A stretch of DNA of 6,425 bases from Actinomycetota bacterium. GTDB taxonomy: Bacteria > Actinomycetota > Acidimicrobiia > Acidimicrobiales > Aldehydirespiratoraceae. This document shows, one piece after another, positions 5,698 to 6,425 of the stretch (its first letter is position 1; every line of letters begins with the position of its first letter). Under the pieces are notes generated by a model. It ran no database searches. It saw only the letters and a program-made list of their open reading frames with translations, and was not told where the DNA came from. The stretch spans positions 1-6,425 of the forward strand of contig JAAXHB010000153.1 of NCBI GenBank assembly GCA_012271125.1. Direction: 5' to 3'. Made by a program: the position numbers and the translations under genes.

Positions 5698-6425
5698 GGG
5701 TATAGACCCGCAACCGGAAGACCCGCAGTTTCGTCAAGACCCAAAGCAATGTTGGCGCACTGGATTGCTTGCCCTGACGCGCCCTTGACCAGATTGTCAA
5801 GCGCAGCTATGGCAACCACCCAACCGGTTCTCTCGTCAGCAGTAGCGGTTAGATGAACGCTGTTGGAGCCAAGCGTTGCCTTAGTGGAGGGCGACCGGTC
5901 GCTCACCACTACAAATGGCTCGTTGGCATAGGTGTCGCTCAGACAAGCCAGCACCTCGGCGGCGGAAACTGCCCCAGAAGAACTTGACATAGCAGGCCGG
6001 GCGTAACAGGTGGCGAGGATGCCCCTGTTCATCGGTGCCAAATGCGGCGTAAACAGAATCTGTGTTTCACTGCCGGCGTACTTCGCCACAGCCATCTCAA
6101 TCTCGGGCGTGTGCCGATGGTTCAATAACCCATAGGCGGTGAAGTCCTCATCTACAGCACAAAACGTCGTGTGCGGCTTCGCAGGCCGACCCGCACCCGA
6201 CACGCCGCTGGTTGCATCAACAACAATTCCTGTCGGCTCAACCAGGCCGTTGGCAACAAGGGGTGCCAGCGCCAGCGCTGACGCCGTCACATAACAACCC
6301 GGCGCAGCAATCAGCTTCGCCTCGTTCAGTGACGACCTAAACAATTCGGGAAGGCCAAACACGAAGTCAGCCAGCATCTCCGGCACGCTGTGCGCCTCGC
6401 CATACCACTGTGGATACTGCTGAGC
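5694..6425 (-). CDS. argC: N-acetyl-gamma-glutamyl-phosphate reductase, C-terminal part (5' end beyond window)
   Basis: NADPH-dependent reduction of N-acetylglutamyl phosphate to the semialdehyde, the step between ArgB and ArgD. The frame is open to the right edge and gives 244 residues; the family is about 345 long, so roughly 100 residues, mostly the NADP-binding Rossmann domain and the start codon, are missing. The fragment begins inside the conserved WYG-x-H region (AQQYPQWYGEAHSVPEML), followed by FVFGLPEL, the active-site AAPGCYVTA with catalytic Cys at fragment residue 45, SGVSGAGRPAK, and HRHTPEIE (104-111) with the catalytic His. It ends with the family-typical NIALGLDETAGLP segment. 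An internal GTG at 6386 is not the real start, because conserved sequence continues upstream of it to the edge. It is the first visible gene of the operon; its promoter and a probable ArgR operator would lie beyond the window. Confidence 0.97.
   Translation of the reverse strand, partial: AQQYPQWYGEAHSVPEMLADFVFGLPELFRSSLNEAKLIAAPGCYVTASALALAPLVANGLVEPTGIVVDATSGVSGAGRPAKPHTTFCAVDEDFTAYGLLNHRHTPEIEMAVAKYAGSETQILFTPHLAPMNRGILATCYARPAMSSSSGAVSAAEVLACLSDTYANEPFVVVSDRSPSTKATLGSNSVHLTATADERTGWVVAIAALDNLVKGASGQAIQCANIALGLDETAGLPVAGLYP

Noticed and set aside
6384..6386. GTG at 6386 as an argC start
   Set aside because: Conserved ArgC sequence (the WYG-x-H region) continues in frame upstream to the window edge, so this is an internal valine codon.

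Overview
The window is a compact arginine biosynthesis operon read entirely from the minus strand. In transcription order (right to left) it holds argC (5' end cut off by the window edge), argJ, argB, argD, argF, argR and argG (3' end cut off). Every base belongs to one of these seven genes or to a junction of at most 45 bp, so no stretch over 300 bp lacks a gene. I saw no RNA gene, insertion sequence, CRISPR array or origin.

The order argC-J-B-D-F-R-G is the arrangement known from Actinomycetota such as Mycobacterium, where argH usually follows. ArgR here also resembles the mycobacterial protein closely in its arginine-binding half. The base composition looks only moderately GC-rich (roughly mid-50s percent by eye). 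ArgF carries an FEKPSARTRN-type carbamoyl-phosphate motif. Together these suggest an environmental, possibly aquatic, actinobacterium outside the classical high-GC genera, perhaps of the Acidimicrobiia. That placement is inference. ArgG looks more like the proteobacterial/cyanobacterial form than the mycobacterial one.

ArgJ, ArgB, ArgC and ArgD make ornithine through the acetylated cycle. ArgJ moves the acetyl group from N-acetylornithine back to glutamate, ArgB phosphorylates N-acetylglutamate, ArgC reduces the acyl phosphate, and ArgD transaminates the semialdehyde. ArgF then makes citrulline and ArgG makes argininosuccinate; ArgR is the arginine-responsive repressor. Junctions are tight: ATGA or GTGA 4-bp overlaps at C/J, D/F and F/R, a 4-bp gap at B/D, and gaps of 38 bp at J/B and 45 bp at R/G. 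This points to one transcript with translational coupling. The promoter and any ARG box ahead of argC lie outside the window.

The enzymes themselves are ordinary. The unusual feature is a set of short tandem duplications within about 3.6 kb: a 12-bp in-frame duplication in argJ, a perfect 17-bp duplication that doubles the argB ribosome binding site, a five-unit 15-bp minisatellite giving ArgB an (ITSPG)n C-terminal tail, and a 12-bp repeat in an extended ArgF C-terminal tail. Three of the four sit at gene junctions. I found no sign of a novel multi-gene system.
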